Below are positions 1 through 10,639 of a stretch of DNA of 64,000 nucleotides, piece after piece. The translations under genes were made by a program, and so were the position numbers. Source of the stretch: Posidonia oceanica (lineage: Eukaryota; Streptophyta; Magnoliopsida; Alismatales; Posidoniaceae). Within the stretch, counting starts at the first letter, position 1. Each line of letters begins with the position of its first letter. The notes beneath the pieces were generated by a model. The model did not search any database. It saw only the letters and a program-made list of their open reading frames with translations, and was not told where the DNA came from. The stretch is from positions 12,325,001 to 12,389,000 of the forward strand of contig JAZBRS010000059.1 of NCBI GenBank assembly GCA_037176725.1, written 5' to 3'.

Positions 1-1705
1 TTGGACGCGAGCTAGGTCAGCGTCCAATGTTGGACGCCTGCTCCAGCAGCGTACAACGCCTTGGGAGGCACAACACACAAAAAAATGCATAAAATGGCAA
101 ATAAATTAATGGAAGCTTAAGAACAGTTGCAAAGGAAGCTAAACATGCATACAAACGTAGGAGACATGCATACAAACGCAGGAGACATGCAAGCAAACAA
201 ATCAGAGCAACATGCAAACCAGAAAAAACAAGGTAGGGGAGTAGGGATGTTAGACGCTGCAAGCAGCAGCGTCCAACATTGGACACTGGAGATCCCAGCG
301 TCCAACACCTGCAGAATGCAAGCTCACCTATACTAAAGGGGGAGCTCAGCTCTAACCCCGCCTACATGCATGCAAACACATAAAGGCATACCAGAGCAAA
401 ATAAACATGCACAGCAAACATGGCAAGCATTTAATCCAAGAGGACAAGATAAAGAGGAAGCATGCATAAGAATATAGGCCTAAAACTTGCAAAAGGGAAC
501 AAACAACTTAAAGAAATCCTAGCAAACCTAAGCATGGTTGCCATAGGGGCCAGGCATCTCTAAGCAAGCATGGATCATAAGCAAATATCAAGAACAAGCA
601 AGGTATAGGCATGACAGCAAAGCAAAGCAAGCAGGGGTGTTGGACACTAGTTGAACCAGCGTCCAACGTTGGACGCGGCTCACCCTAGCGTCCAACGCAG
701 GCAGAAAGCAGATGGACATTAAAGCATGCAAAGGGGATTTAAACAAGCAAACAGGCATGGCATAGCATCAGAGAACATTTAAGGAAGCATATAGCATGGA
801 TTTACAGAAAAACAAGCAATAATAAAGCATGGAAAGCATTAGAACAAGAGCTGAGCAAGAGGGGCTGTTGGACGCTGGCCTATGCTGTGTCCAACGTTGG
901 ACGCACCAGCTGGTGCATCCAACACACTGAACTCCATTCCGGCCACAAATCGTGGCCAAAAGGATGCAGAAAAATGCAAGGATGCATGGGAACATACACA
1001 CTAGCATGCATGACCTACGTGGATAGAGATCTTACCTCGTCGCGGCCTGGAACGGCGTGTCGACCTCCTTCGCTGGCGCTACGGAAGTGGATGACCAGCT
1101 GACTCCGGCAAGCTCGTGCGGGCTACTAGTGGCACAGGAGAGGTCGGCAAAGGGTCTGGGAGGAAGGTGGACACTTGGTTTCTCTCTGGAGGTGGTCGAA
1201 TTACAGAGGAAAAGGCTGTGCTAGTCTGTGCTCCTTGAGGAAGATGGGTGGTTGGTGCTGGTTTTGTTCAATGGGTTGCTTGGGTTTGCTACCAAATTGC
1301 AGCGGCTTAGAGGGGAATTGGTAGGCTTCGGTAGGTGCTCTGGGTGTGGGAAGGCCACGAGGATTGGCAGGAGGGGTGTGGGCATGTCAGTCGGCGGTGA
1401 GGAAGCCGATGGTGGTTGACAGGGGCGGCAAATGGCAGTGAGGGCAAGGGAGAGTAGGATTTCGGCTGAAATGGAGAAGAGATGGATAGTAAGTGGGCTT
1501 TGGAAGGTAGTGGATGGTGTGGAGTGGAAGAAGGGATGGGTAGTAAGTGCGGGGAGGCGGTGGAGTGGACGGGGAGTGAGCCGAAGGGGGTGGAGCAGCC
1601 GCTGCTGCAACCAAGCCGTTGGACGCTGGACCAGGAGGCACCCAACGTTGGACGCTGGAACAGGGTGCGTCCAACATTGGACGCTGTCTATTCTAGCGTT
1701 CAACA
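1..1705 (-). repeat. Five double-hairpin modules (TTGGACGC arms) in LTR A
   Basis: Modules lie at about 1-53, 249-307, 639-697, 868-927 and 1618-1705. Each is two (the last, three) adjacent ~27-nt inverted repeats with arms close to TTGGACGC and GCGTCCAA around a variable loop of 7-12 nt. Neighbouring hairpins meet at the palindrome GCGTCCAACGTTGGACGC or a one-base variant. The offsets from the LTR start match those in the copy at 30449-33790. Confidence 0.85.
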
Positions 1706-1925
1706 TGCTCAGTTGGCAAAAGGCTACAAAAGGGCTTGGGCTTGGGCCAAAGAGGTGGAAAAAGGTGAAAAAAGGCTTGGGGTTTAGGCTTGGGATTTAG
1801 GTGAGGGTTTTGGGCTAAGTTTTGGGCTAAAAAAGGGGTTGGAAAAAGGAGTGCCATTCCAGAGTCCACATGAGCCTGCAGGAGAAAACAACCAACTTTC
1901 GGGTTGTCAGAATGGGGTGTCAACA
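1..1925 (-). mobile_element. LTR family A, 5' ~1.9 kb, continues beyond the window start
   Basis: On the minus strand this LTR opens TGTTGACACCCC at 1925 and runs left off the window. It aligns throughout with the first ~1.9 kb of the plus-strand LTR at 30449-33790, including the position of every palindromic hairpin module. It sits directly against a gag fragment at 1926, so it inserted into that gag. The 5-bp target duplication would start at 1926 (GTCGC), but its partner lies outside the window. The ORFs here are short, lack recognisable domains and overlap repeats; I treat the region as non-coding U3. Confidence 0.85.
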
Positions 1926-2685
1926 GTCGCCTGGTGGAGCAACGGGATGGCCGACGTATCCGTGCGCTGGAACTGTGTATGCAGGGATGTATGCAGGGTT
2001 CTGGGCCTAATGCAAGGGAGGAGGATAAATGACATGCTGTGCTGTGGAAGGGGTAGAGTGCTGGAACACCAGTTGCTGCCCAGGCGGGGTGCTAGACAGC
2101 GAGCCAGTGGGGTACTGGGCTCTAACCAGCCCAAAGGACTGGCCACCAGGGGGCAGAGGTGCATGCTGTGCTATGTGTTGTGCTGTGGGAGGCGGTAAAC
2201 GAGCCCCCATCGTCGGAACCGTGAGCAGTTGAGACGATGGTCGAGGCGGAGGTGTAGCAGCAAATGCATGATATGCAGGAACTGGCCTCAAGGGAATCTC
2301 AGAAGCGACAGGAGTGAAGGAGGGACGAACCAATAAAGCCATGCCCTACAGTCTCTGGGCGAGCTCCATCAGGTGCTGGTACTGTGCCTCAGGCGTCCCA
2401 TCAGCGGGAACGCTGAAGTGCAGTGTCGGTGAGGGTTGAGAAGCAAGCGGCACAGACACAGACTGTCCGGGAGGAACAGGTCCTACAGTAAGAGTCGCAG
2501 CAGCGGTAGAAGGGATGTCAATGGTGACGTATCCCTGGGAAGGAGGGGCCAAAGGCGTCTCCAGAATGCGAGTAACGGTCATCAAGATAGACTCAGCGAC
2601 CGGATCCAGAGGGATGGATGCTTGCCAATGTCCCGAGACAAACTGACATACCAGAGGCATCAGGGGAGGAAACCCTGGCATCAGA
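1926..2685 (-). pseudogene. gag N-terminal fragment, P2-type, Tat-lineage retrotransposon
   Basis: Read on the minus strand, this stretch encodes a Pro-rich segment (MPGFPPLMPL... then ...HFSVPADG...) matching the gag N-terminal region of the element at 47087-47960. Gag would form the particle shell; this portion precedes the conserved core and is mainly low-complexity Pro/Ser/Thr. The frame is broken by TAG at 2346-2348 (minus), where the homologous copy has CAG. The left end is cut by the family A LTR at 1925. At about 2685 the fragment meets pol sequence in the opposite orientation, so the junction is a rearrangement and not a normal gag-pol order. It is not functional. Confidence 0.85.
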
Positions 2686-3535
2686 GGAGTATCATCCCCC
2701 AGGCATCAATGTCTAAAATTCCCTTACAATGGGAAAATTATCAGGATAGTAGGGGACATACCAGGCAAAGAAGCAGAGGCAAATGTGATATATCTACCAC
2801 ACCAGTTCAGTGTGCTAGAAAAGCCGACCCGTGCCGAGAAAGGGAAGAGCATAGTATCTTTGGTTGAGCTAAGGGACAAGTGGGCCAAGCCCAAGCTATT
2901 TCACAAGAAGAAGGAATCCTCAAAAAACAGAAGACCCTCCATGAATGTGGGATGGGAGATCATGAGGAGAATTGGCTACAAGAAAGGCCAGGGCTTAGGC
3001 CCAGACGGAAAAGGAACGAAGGAGCCAGTAAAGGCTTGTGACAGAGAAGGGAAGGGAGGACTCGGTTTCGACCAATTCCCTGACGAACGACAATTACAGT
3101 GGAATCTACAAGGATATTTCACCAGTGTAGGGATCTTCGATCCAAATACATCCCCACTAGGAAATATTATTTTGGTGAAATCAACCAAACACACTCTCCA
3201 AAGTGCAGAGGACACGACCGACGAAAGCATTTCTGACTTATTCCAAACGCTTGAATTGCCAGAAGAGCCTCACGAAGGTTAGATTGCAAGGGAGTCAACA
3301 GCAGAGCCTTACGAAGGTCAGACTGTAGTAGTACAGCCTCACGAAGGTCAGACTGTAGTAGAGTTGCCAGCAGAGCCTCACGAAGGTCAAACTGCAACAT
3401 CGCCGCCACCACTGTTAGGCGCACCGGCTCCTGAACCTCCGGACGAGCCACCCCTGTCTTCTTCTCTCCCTCCTTCCAGCACCGCCGCTTCTGAGTCCTC
3501 TCGTCCTCCAGCTTCGAACATCTTTTCCTCTTTGT
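2686..3535 (+). pseudogene. Protease tail, G-patch and linker of Tat pol
   Basis: The frame opens with a H-Q-C-L-K-F segment (about 2700-2720) equivalent to the region just after the retroviral-type protease in Tat polyproteins; the catalytic Asp is missing because the fragment starts downstream of it. At about 2941-3075 is a G-patch-like motif (GW..MRRIGYKKGQGLG, then GKGGLGF), a Gly-rich nucleic-acid-binding domain also found beside protease in some betaretroviruses. The linker holds a repeated peptide (E-P-H-E-G-Q-T, four copies, 3262-3402) and then Pro/Ser-rich sequence. Stops occur from about 3280. The homologous stretch of P2 (about 50780-50910) keeps a degenerate version of the same motif. 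Confidence 0.75.
3262..3402 (+). repeat. Coding minisatellite, ~30-bp units (peptide EPHEGQT)
   Basis: About four imperfect units built on GAGCCTCACGAAGGTCAGAC follow one another in frame inside the pol linker. P2 has an unrelated Ser/Ala-rich repeat at the corresponding place (52190-52350), so the linker tolerates repeat expansion. Confidence 0.8.
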
Positions 3536-3597
3536 AGCAACTGACGGGGCAAAGTCTACGCATGTCACAATGACTGGTAGATAAGGTTCGCCGCCTC

Positions 3598-5040
3598 ACA
3601 GTGAATCTCTCTAAAGAGCCAAAACCCAAACTCATAAGTGCAAGCTTGAGCCCAAAAGAGTGGGAGGAAATGCTACAAATCTTGAAGGAATTCATGGATG
3701 GGCTGGCCTTCAAGTACGAAGACATGCCAGGCCTACAATCAGCTCTAATGGAACACCTGCTTCCACTAAACTCTGAAGCCAAACCTGTCAAGCAGAAACT
3801 GAGGCGATTGAGGCCGAAGCTTGTGCTTAAAGTCAAAGAAGAAATTGACAAGCTCCATAAAGCAAAGTTCATCAAAGTGGTGGTGTACCACTGTTGGGTC
3901 TCAAACATAGTGCCAGTGGCCAAGAAGGATGGAAGAGTTTGAGTTTGCATTGGCTACTGCAATCTCAATGCCGCCTGTCCCAAAGACGACTTCCCTTTGC
4001 CACATATTGACTTGCTAGTGGACAATACAGCGGGATTTGAGATGCTATCTTTCATGGATGGTTTCTCCGGTTACAACCAGATAGCAGAAGAAGACCAAGA
4101 GAAGACATCGTTCATCACACCATGGGGGACATACTGCTATGTAGCCATGCCGTTCGGTCTCAAGAACGCCGATGCAACATATCAGAGAGCAATGATGGCT
4201 ATCTTCCACGACATGATGCATGATTGCATGGAGGTGTACGTTGATGACATCTTGGTCAAATCAAAGGCAAGGGAAGGGCACTTCGAAGCACTAAGAAGGG
4301 TACTAAGCAGAGCAAGGTAGTATCAATTGAAAATGAACCCAAAGAAGTGTGTGTTTAGGGTAACAGCCGAGAAGCTACAGGGCTTCATCATTAGCGAAAG
4401 AGGAATCAAGATAGACCCACAAAAGGCTAGAGAAGTAGCACAAATTCCCCCTCCCCGAAACATCAAGGAGCTCAGAGGACTCATCAGCCGCTTACAGTTC
4501 ATTAGAAGATTCACCTCGCAACACACCGATTGATGTAAGCCATTCTACGAGCTATTAAAAGGGGGAAGGGAATTTGCTTGGGATGAGAGGTGCCAGAAAG
4601 CCTTTCATGAGCTCAAAGCATACCTCATGAGCCCTCCGGTTTTATCAGCGCCTATATCAGTGAAGCCTTTATTACTCTACGTGGCAGTTACTGCATCGTC
4701 AATAGGAGTAGTGCTGGCTCAACATGGTGAGGATGGAAAGAAGGAAAAGGCTATCTACTACCTGAGTAGAACCTTCCTGGATTATGAAGAGAAGTATACG
4801 GCCATAGAAAAGCATTGCCTGGCCTTGGTATGGGCATCCCAAAAGCTAAGACACTACTTCCTAGCCCATAAAGTTGGTTACATCACTAAGATGGACCCAA
4901 TCAAATACATGCTCGAGAAACCAGCCCACTCTGGAAGGTTGGCAAGATGGCAGCTCCTCCTCACTAAATTTGACCAGCAATATGTATCTTAGAAAGTAGT
5001 CAAGGGCCAAGCCATAGTAGATCACTTGGTGGGATTGCCC
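3598..5040 (+). pseudogene. Reverse transcriptase and first RNase H, Tat lineage
   Basis: RT would copy element RNA into cDNA in virus-like particles. Visible landmarks are AKPVKQKLRR (about 3779), the FPLPHIDLLVD block (3990-4020), FMDGFSGYNQI (4053-4085), PFGLKNA (4150) and the catalytic YVDD at 4237-4248. The RNase H-like part follows with LLLYVAVTASS and AIYYLSRTF (4670-4780). In-frame stops lie at about 3940 (TGA, where P2 has TGG), 4318 (TAG), 4531 (TGA) and 4990 (TAG, where P2 has a Gln codon). Two residues are missing after FSGYNQI relative to P2. It is clearly a pseudogene. Confidence 0.9.
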
Positions 5041-5112
5041 ATAGAAGATTATCAACCAGTTCAGACAGACTTCCCCGATGAGGAAATACTAGAAATACGA
5101 GCTGCAGAGTCT

Positions 5113-5262
5113 CCCACTCAATAGTGGACTCTTTACTTTGATGGAGCACTCAACAAACAAGGGGCAGGCATCGGGGTGGCACTTCTCACCCCAGAAGGAG
5201 TTCTCATCCCCCAAGTTGTGCAGTTAAACTTCGCCGCAAATACCAACAATGTTGCAGAATAC
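5113..5262 (+). pseudogene. Start of second RNase H (aRNH), truncated
   Basis: The segment encodes a WTLYFDGA motif, whose Asp is the first catalytic residue, and ends after NNVAEYEA, which holds the catalytic Glu. A second RNase H at this position is characteristic of the Tat lineage. A TAG at 5122-5124 lies just before the Trp, where P2 has CAA. At 5262 the frame runs into LTR C sequence, so the last two catalytic Asp residues and the integrase are lost. Confidence 0.85.
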
Positions 5263-6299
5263 GAGGCTTCTGGGACTCCGACGGAGCTCGAGGAGTGGTC
5301 AGCAGCGGCGGAGCGGGCTGGGAGTGCGGTAGCGCAGCTGGAGCTCGCCGGGGAAGAAGACTGCGTGGCGGCGGCATTCTGGCGAACCAGGGACCTAATC
5401 TATGTTCTAAAAGCCTAGGAACCTAAAGAAGAACTAAACTAAGACAGTGGTAAAGTTTGTTACCTGCGCGCATGGCTGGAACGATCCCCTGACCTCAGTG
5501 GGTTGCGGTGCAGCTAGTGGAGGTAGCGGTGGCGCTGCGGGCGTCCTTGGCAGTGCGCAGAGCTTGGGATGAACTGCTGGAGTGGTCCGGAGCTCAGAGG
5601 CCAGCTAGAAGCGAATTCGGTGGATCGGGGGAGGAGTTGGGTTTTTTTGGTGTTGGACTGTGGAGCATAGGTCGCTAGGGTGGCCTGTTGCTCTCCAGGC
5701 TGAGGGACCTCTCCGGCGGCTTCATGGAGGTTTAGTGAGGGTGATGGTGAGGTCAGATTGGGGTGGTGGCTGCTCTGGAGGGAGTTGGAGGTTTTTGAAG
5801 TTTTCAGGCCAGATGAGAGTGCAGGTGTTTGTGGTGGACTGTGAGGGCTGTATGGCGTCTAGGGGTGAAGCGAGGGTCGGCTTGTGATGGTGGTGGTTCA
5901 GTGAGAAGGCTGGGGAAGTTTGGGTGGATGGTGAGGGCTGTGGTGGTCGTTTGGCACGGGAGAAGGTTGTGGTGGAGGAGATGGGTTCTGGGGTCGTTTC
6001 TGGGCTGAAATGTGGGGTATTCTGAGTGTTTCTAGGGAGGCACTTGCTCTGGGCTCTCTTCTCACTCTCTTCTCCAACACCTCCAACCATTTTTTCTCTC
6101 TTGGTTCCACTGGTTTTGGTGTATTGGCTAGTCTTGGCTGTTTGCTGGCAGTGGTCAAGAGCATGGCTGCTGGCAGGGCATGGCTGGGTTGGCCGGCAAG
6201 TCAAGGTGGTCGTGGTGGTGGCAGGAGCACGGGTGGTTGTTAGGTGTGTTTGAAAATGGAGGGAAGGTGACAAAGGGGCTGGTGTCGTTTGTGGTCTGT

Positions 6300-6510
6300 A
6301 TCTGTGGGAAGAAGAGGAGAGGAGGAAGAAGAAAAGAAAAGAGAGGGAAGAAAAGAATTGGAGTTGGGCCGGGCTATGGAGAAGGTTTGGAAAAAAAGAA
6401 AAGAAAAAAAAAGGAGAAGGAGGAGTTGGGCTTGGGCCTTGGTGGAGGAAGAAGAAAAGAAAGAAAAGAAAGAAAAGAAAGAAAGAAAGAAGGGAAGGAA
6501 GAAGGGTTTT
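6300..6510 (+). repeat. Purine-rich (GAAA/GGAA)n tract in LTR C2
   Basis: Nearly every base on the plus strand is a purine, with GAAA-type tetranucleotide runs at about 6449-6490. The same tract recurs in copy C1 (24590-24775), so it is part of the LTR. Basic, Lys/Glu-rich ORFs across it are composition artefacts. Confidence 0.85.
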
Positions 6511-6533
6511 GAAATAGGTTTCGGTTTAGGGTT

Positions 6534-6544
6534 TAGGTTTGGGG
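6534..6544 (+). repeat. Target-site duplication, left copy (TAGGTTTGGGG)
   Basis: The same 11 bases recur at 7761-7771. Up to three further T residues may belong to the duplication but merge with the T run. Confidence 0.85.
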
Positions 6545-7760
6545 TTTTTTTTTTTTGAAGGTTAAGGACAACATTCTCTTATTATGAATTTTATCGATCA
6601 TTTAATTACTATATGAATTCTATTCAATTACATCATTAGTGGCTAATTATGCATTGAGCATGTCTTCCTCAATTTGCACATATTTTCATATAAGATTCAA
6701 TGAAACCTGAAACTGATGTGATTTCCAACCAATGCAGCTTTCCCAAATGCTGATGATGATTAACAGAATATTATTCATCCTTTATACTGAAGAGCACAGT
6801 GGTGTCAAAAATTTGTTGGCTAGCAGCAACTAGTAGCCCATGAATATATCCAGAGGAAGGTGCCTGAATGACATGCTCCATCTTCATTGATTCTAAAACC
6901 AAAATAGATTGGCCTTTCTCAACGAGTGCACCATCATCCACAAGAACCTTTACTACTAAACCTGCCATAGGTGCCAAAACACTTCCCTTTGGATGTGAAG
7001 CCGTTGTAGAACTAGGTTGATGAGAGGAACCATCATCACTGGACTGGTCGATCTTCATTTTCTGTCTAAAATGATGACGGTGCTTGCCATGCCATATATG
7101 CAAGTGTCTTGTATAGTCATTGAAATAGTGTGCCACAGTGACATCCATGCTCCTGCCATTAGCATCCACTCTAAAGTCAAGGTTCTTTACATGTGCAACT
7201 CTAATTTCCATCCCATGTTGATCACCATCTCCATTCTCTATGAAATAACTCCCATCTGCTTGATAAGTAATATCAAGCTTCAGAGGTTCCAAATTGATTC
7301 CTTCAGATTCTTTATCCCACTCAAGTTCCACAGTATGCTTGGCAAAGTGATGCATCTGGAAAGGCGGATGGGCATACCACAAAGAGAGTAAGTTGTTGTC
7401 AGAAATGGTTCCTTTTGAAGTGATTTGCTCCTATTTGCAAATGCAAGCAACAACTAAAGTAGCACTTAGTTTAGCGGCAACTTCTGCATCAACTGAATCA
7501 GCAAAAAGCTCGTCAGTAAAATGCTCGATGAAGTGTGTTTCGACTAAGCCTTTCTCAAAAGCCCAATGATTAGCAAGTCTTTGAAGAAAACCAATGTTTG
7601 TTGGCAAGCCTACAACCTGGAATTTAAACAAACAGTCCTTCAACTTGACTAATGCTACAGTTCGATTTTCACCCCATACTACAAGTTTAGCTATCATTGG
7701 ATCATAATACATACTGACAGTATCTCCTTGCTCAACCCCAGTTTCAACTCGTACTGTTGG
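6545..7760 (-). pseudogene. MCCA: Processed retrocopy of 3-methylcrotonyl-CoA carboxylase alpha subunit (MCCA), 5'-truncated
   Basis: Read on the minus strand from 7760, the copy encodes about the last 330 codons of the biotin-containing subunit of mitochondrial methylcrotonoyl-CoA carboxylase (leucine breakdown). The YYDPMIAKLVVWGENR block (about 7665-7712) belongs to the end of the biotin carboxylase region. The biotin carrier domain follows with APMAGLVVKVLVDDG and the biotinylation motif ESMKMEH (about 6870-6890). The frame ends with a normal stop at 6771-6773. It runs without introns, is followed by ~214 nt of 3'UTR-like sequence and an A tract (T run 6545-6556 on plus), and is flanked by an 11-bp duplication. 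One in-frame TAG (7431-7433) breaks it, and no start codon or promoter is present. These are the marks of LINE-type retroposition of an mRNA. The parent gene is not in the window. Confidence 0.93.
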
Positions 7761-7771
7761 TAGGTTTGGGG
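7761..7771 (+). repeat. Target-site duplication, right copy (TAGGTTTGGGG)
   Basis: Matches 6534-6544. The paralogous LTR at about 24840-24860 holds this sequence once, uninterrupted, and so represents the empty site. Confidence 0.85.
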
Positions 7772-7900
7772 TTTAGGGTTTAAGGTTTAGGGTTTAGGGT
7801 TTAGGGTTTTGAGTTTAGGTTTGGTTTAGGATTTAGGGTTTGGATTTGGGGTTTAGGTTTAGGGTTTAGGGTTTAGGTTTCGTTTAGGGTTTAAAGTTTT
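7761..7900 (+). repeat. Degenerate telomere-like (TTTAGGG)n tract
   Basis: Repeated GGGTTTAGGGTTTAGG with variants (GGTTTGG, GATTTAGG) lies inside the U3 end of LTR C2, just inside its terminus. It is interstitial and LTR-borne, as shown by the equivalent tract at 24785-24945 in copy C1. Confidence 0.9.
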
Positions 7901-7961
7901 GAAGCCACCAGAGAGAGGGATCCCATTGCACAAAAAAAATCGAAAAAATAGAGTGTCAACA

Positions 7962-7976
7962 GATGCCCCTCCCTGA
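7962..7976 (-). promoter_or_regulatory. Polypurine tract before 3' LTR C2
   Basis: The minus strand reads CAGGGAGGGGCATC immediately before the LTR start at 7961. A purine-rich stretch here would prime plus-strand DNA synthesis. The equivalent site precedes LTR C1 at 25012. Confidence 0.7.
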
Positions 7977-8379
7977 GCGAGGTCAAGGGGACCGAAGCCA
8001 CTGCTTAGGGTTGACAGGACACCCCACTTGATGATGACGAGAGCCAGATCTTGCTATAGACATGAGTCACTTATTCGGTGGATGCTCCGAAAATCATGAC
8101 TCGTCACCGAAATGTAGATGCATGAGGCAATGCTTACACTAATGCTCATTGCGCTGTACTCCACTGGGGGAAAAGTGGGTGATGCATGCACGTGATGTGG
8201 GGGGGCAACGTCGGGCAGTACATAGGGAAAGCCAGACAATTTTAAGGTGCGCTGAGCGGTGTATAGCTCTAGCACGGGAGAAAACAAGCTCACCGGGCCT
8301 AATGGCCATCCAGCGAAAGTACGTAGGGCCAAGTGGCCTCAACGCGAACTTGTCGTCAAATGTAAGGTGTGGCGGATGT

Positions 8380-9110
8380 GCAAGTGGTGGCGGGCATGTA
8401 ATGCCAAGGAAGCGATCCTGCACTGTGCACTACTGCGGGCATCATTCAAAGCTGGCAAAACTGTTAGGAAGTTTTTGCCTTGCAGAGGATGCCTCGTACC
8501 AATGCGCGTACTAGGGGTTCGATTTCCTAAGTATGCCATGTTCGGGAAAACAGAAGGTCAAAGTTGGTGTAATGACTACAGAGGAGCAGCAGTGCAATAA
8601 GAATGCGATGTATGAGATGTTATGTAGTGAAATGCAATGTATATACAGTGGGACGCTGGGCATGCGGAACCGAGAAAATGATCCTAGGCCACGCACTACT
8701 GCAGGTGCCATCCAAAGCCGGCTAAACTGTAGGAAGTTTTTTCTTCGTCACTGAGGATGGTACCGTAGGCAATACATGAACCAGCGGTTCGGATCCTAGG
8801 CACGCGATGGCCGTGTAATGATGAGATGCAACCCTACGACTGACTCTACAGGGAATACAAGGAAGCTACATGATGATATGCAATGATAGATGCAGTGAAA
8901 TGCAGTGTATAAACAGTGGAACGCCGAGCACGTGGAACCGAGAAAACGATCCCGGGGTTGCACACTATAGTGGGCGCCATCCAAAGCCGGCAAGCTGCGA
9001 AAGTCTTGCGGGTGTCGAGGATGTAACCTTAAGCATTACGCGAGCCAAGGGATCGAATCCTAAGCGCGCGATGTCCGTGTGATGATGAAATGCTGATGCC
9101 ATGCAATAGA
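8380..9110 (+). repeat. Three diverged tandem copies of a ~270-bp unit
   Basis: Each unit runs from a GCACTACTGC...CATCCAAAGCCGGC block, through a GAGGATG block, to a GGTTCGA-type block and a GTAATGATG block, then begins again. M0 has the same array at 25480-26150. P1 has one unit in reverse at 39960-40305. The GGTTCGANTCC motif resembles a tRNA B box, but no A box or cloverleaf accompanies it. Confidence 0.7.
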
Positions 9111-9136
9111 ATGCAGTTATGCTACGACGATGGGGT

Positions 9137-9663
9137 GATAAGTTAACGGACCTACCGCCGGATAGTTAGGGAGTATCGGCCCTCTGAGGAGTTGACGAAC
9201 TCATCACCGAATAGTAAGGGCTATCAGCCCGATGAGGAGTTAACAGACTCATCACCGGATAGTTAGGGCTATCAGCCCGCTGAGGAGTTAACGGACTCAT
9301 CACTGGATAGTTAGGGCTATCAGCCCATGAGGAGTTAACAGACTCATCACAGGATAGTTAGGGCTATCTACCCGCTGAGGAGTTGACGAACTTATCACCA
9401 GATAGTTAGGGTTATCAGCCCGTTGAGGAGTTAACGGACTCATCACCGGATAGTTAGGGCTATCTGCCCGCTGAGGAGTTAACGAACTCATCACCGGATA
9501 GTTAGGGAATATCGGCCCGCTAAGGAGTTGACGGACACATCACCGGATAGTTAGGGCTATCAGCCCATTGAGGAGTTAACGGACTCATCACCGGATAATT
9601 AGGGCTATCAGCCCGCTGAGGAGTTAACGGACTCATCACCGGATAGTTAGGGCTATCAGCTCG
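9137..9663 (-). repeat. 48-bp hairpin tandem array, about 11 copies
   Basis: The unit (plus strand) joins GAGGAGTTAACGGACTCATC to ACCGGATAGTTAGGGCTATC and a short AGCCC-type linker. Read on the element's sense strand, each unit holds a GATAG-CCCTAA-CTATC stem-loop and a second stem-loop with loop TCCGTTAA. M0 has ~8 copies at 26190-26580 and P1 about 5 at 37490-37745. Confidence 0.9.
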
Positions 9664-10300
9664 ATAAGGGTGGAAAGGGGAGGAGATACCAGACCAGAAG
9701 GTGCAGCAGAGGTCCGTAGATGCTCCCACGACAGTTGGGAATGTCAGCCCAATGAGGGTGAGATGATACCAAAGGGCAGCAAAAAGAGATGCCCCTGGTA
9801 TCAGGGATGATACCAGGGGGTAGCCGAAGCGCCCTTGGCATCGAAGGTGGTGACAGGGCAACAAGTCTGTCAGGCAAGAGAGGTGATCACAAGTGGGACA
9901 ACTTGTAATCATGAATGCAACGGGAATACCATACCCGAAGGTGTGGTAGAGATCCGTAGACGCTCCCGTAACAGTTAAGGATGTCAGCCCGATGTAGATG
10001 GAAATGTGATACCAGAGGATAGCCAAATAAAGATGCCCCTGGTATCGATGGAGATACCTAGGGACAACCGAAGCGCCCTTGGCATTGACATGCAAAGTGG
10101 AGACAAAACTAACGAGTTTGCCAGCCGAGTAGTTAGGGGTACCAGCACGAATGCAGTGAGATGGATGTAAGGGCTCACCGTGCGATGTGCAATGCCGGTG
10201 GGGGATGCAATGGGATAATGCCAAGGGAAATGCAGGGTGATAAGTTAACAAACCTATCACCAAATAGTTAGGGCTGCCAGCCCGATGAGATGAGGGGGAC
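9664..10300 (-). repeat. Stem-loops with CCCCTGGTATC-type arms
   Basis: Arms of the type GATGCCCCTGGTATC and GATACCAGGGG recur at about 9788-9825, 10034-10070 and (just downstream) 10325-10350. They are separated by short conserved blocks ending in the GTCCGTAGA..CTCCCG motif. The same order occurs in M0 (26585-27200) and P1 (39590-39780, reversed). Confidence 0.75.
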
Positions 10301-10639
10301 GATACCGTGGGGCAGCAAAAATGATGCCCCTAGTATCAAGGATGATACCACGGGACAGCCAAAGCACCACTGGCATCGAAATGCAAGGATGGATGGATGA
10401 ATGGATGTAGGGGCTCACCGTACGATGTACAATGCCGGTGGGGAATGCATTGGATAAGTGCGATGCAAATGCAAAGAAAGCACAAGGGATACAAGAAGGA
10501 AAACAGGGGGACCCATCGTGGTGGGTGTGCAATGGCCTCAGAGTGGGCATGCTTCGTAGCGTCACGGGGTGACAAACGAGGGACATGCCGGTCATCACAG
10601 ACCTCCCAACGCGGTGGGGGCCAAAACTTGAAAAGCACG

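Larger units (their letters stand above)
2686..5262 (+). mobile_element. Truncated pol fragment of a second Tat-type element
   Basis: A plus-strand stretch carries, in order, the end of a protease region, a G-patch, a linker with a repeated peptide, RT, RNase H and the start of a second RNase H. Both ends are illegitimate junctions: inverted gag at about 2685, and the middle of an LTR C at 5262. No LTR, PBS or integrase accompanies it. Order and motifs match the pol of the element at 40311, but its sequence is clearly diverged from that copy, so it is a different family or an old copy. Confidence 0.85.
5263..7961 (-). mobile_element. LTR family C (copy C2), truncated, carrying a gene retrocopy
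   Basis: The minus-strand LTR begins TGTTGACACTC at 7961, preceded (7962-7976) by a purine-rich tract as expected for a 3' LTR. Without the retrocopy it matches about the first 1.49 kb of the intact copy at 20246-25011, then stops at 5262 against pol sequence. Contents on the plus strand: GC-rich segment 5263-5650, a segment of short non-conserved ORFs 5650-6280, purine-rich microsatellite 6300-6510, and telomere-like tract 6515-6544 continuing at 7761-7900. Confidence 0.85.

Noticed and set aside
6771..7712. A functional biotin carboxylase gene
   Set aside because: 5'-truncated, no introns or promoter, an internal TAG, an A tail and target duplications: a processed pseudogene.
7761..7900. 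Chromosome-end telomere repeat
   Set aside because: The repeats are degenerate, short, and located inside an LTR in both copies.
9137..9663. Regularly spaced repeats resembling a CRISPR array
   Set aside because: The 'spacers' are as conserved as the repeats, the context is a plant retrotransposon, and no cas genes are present.
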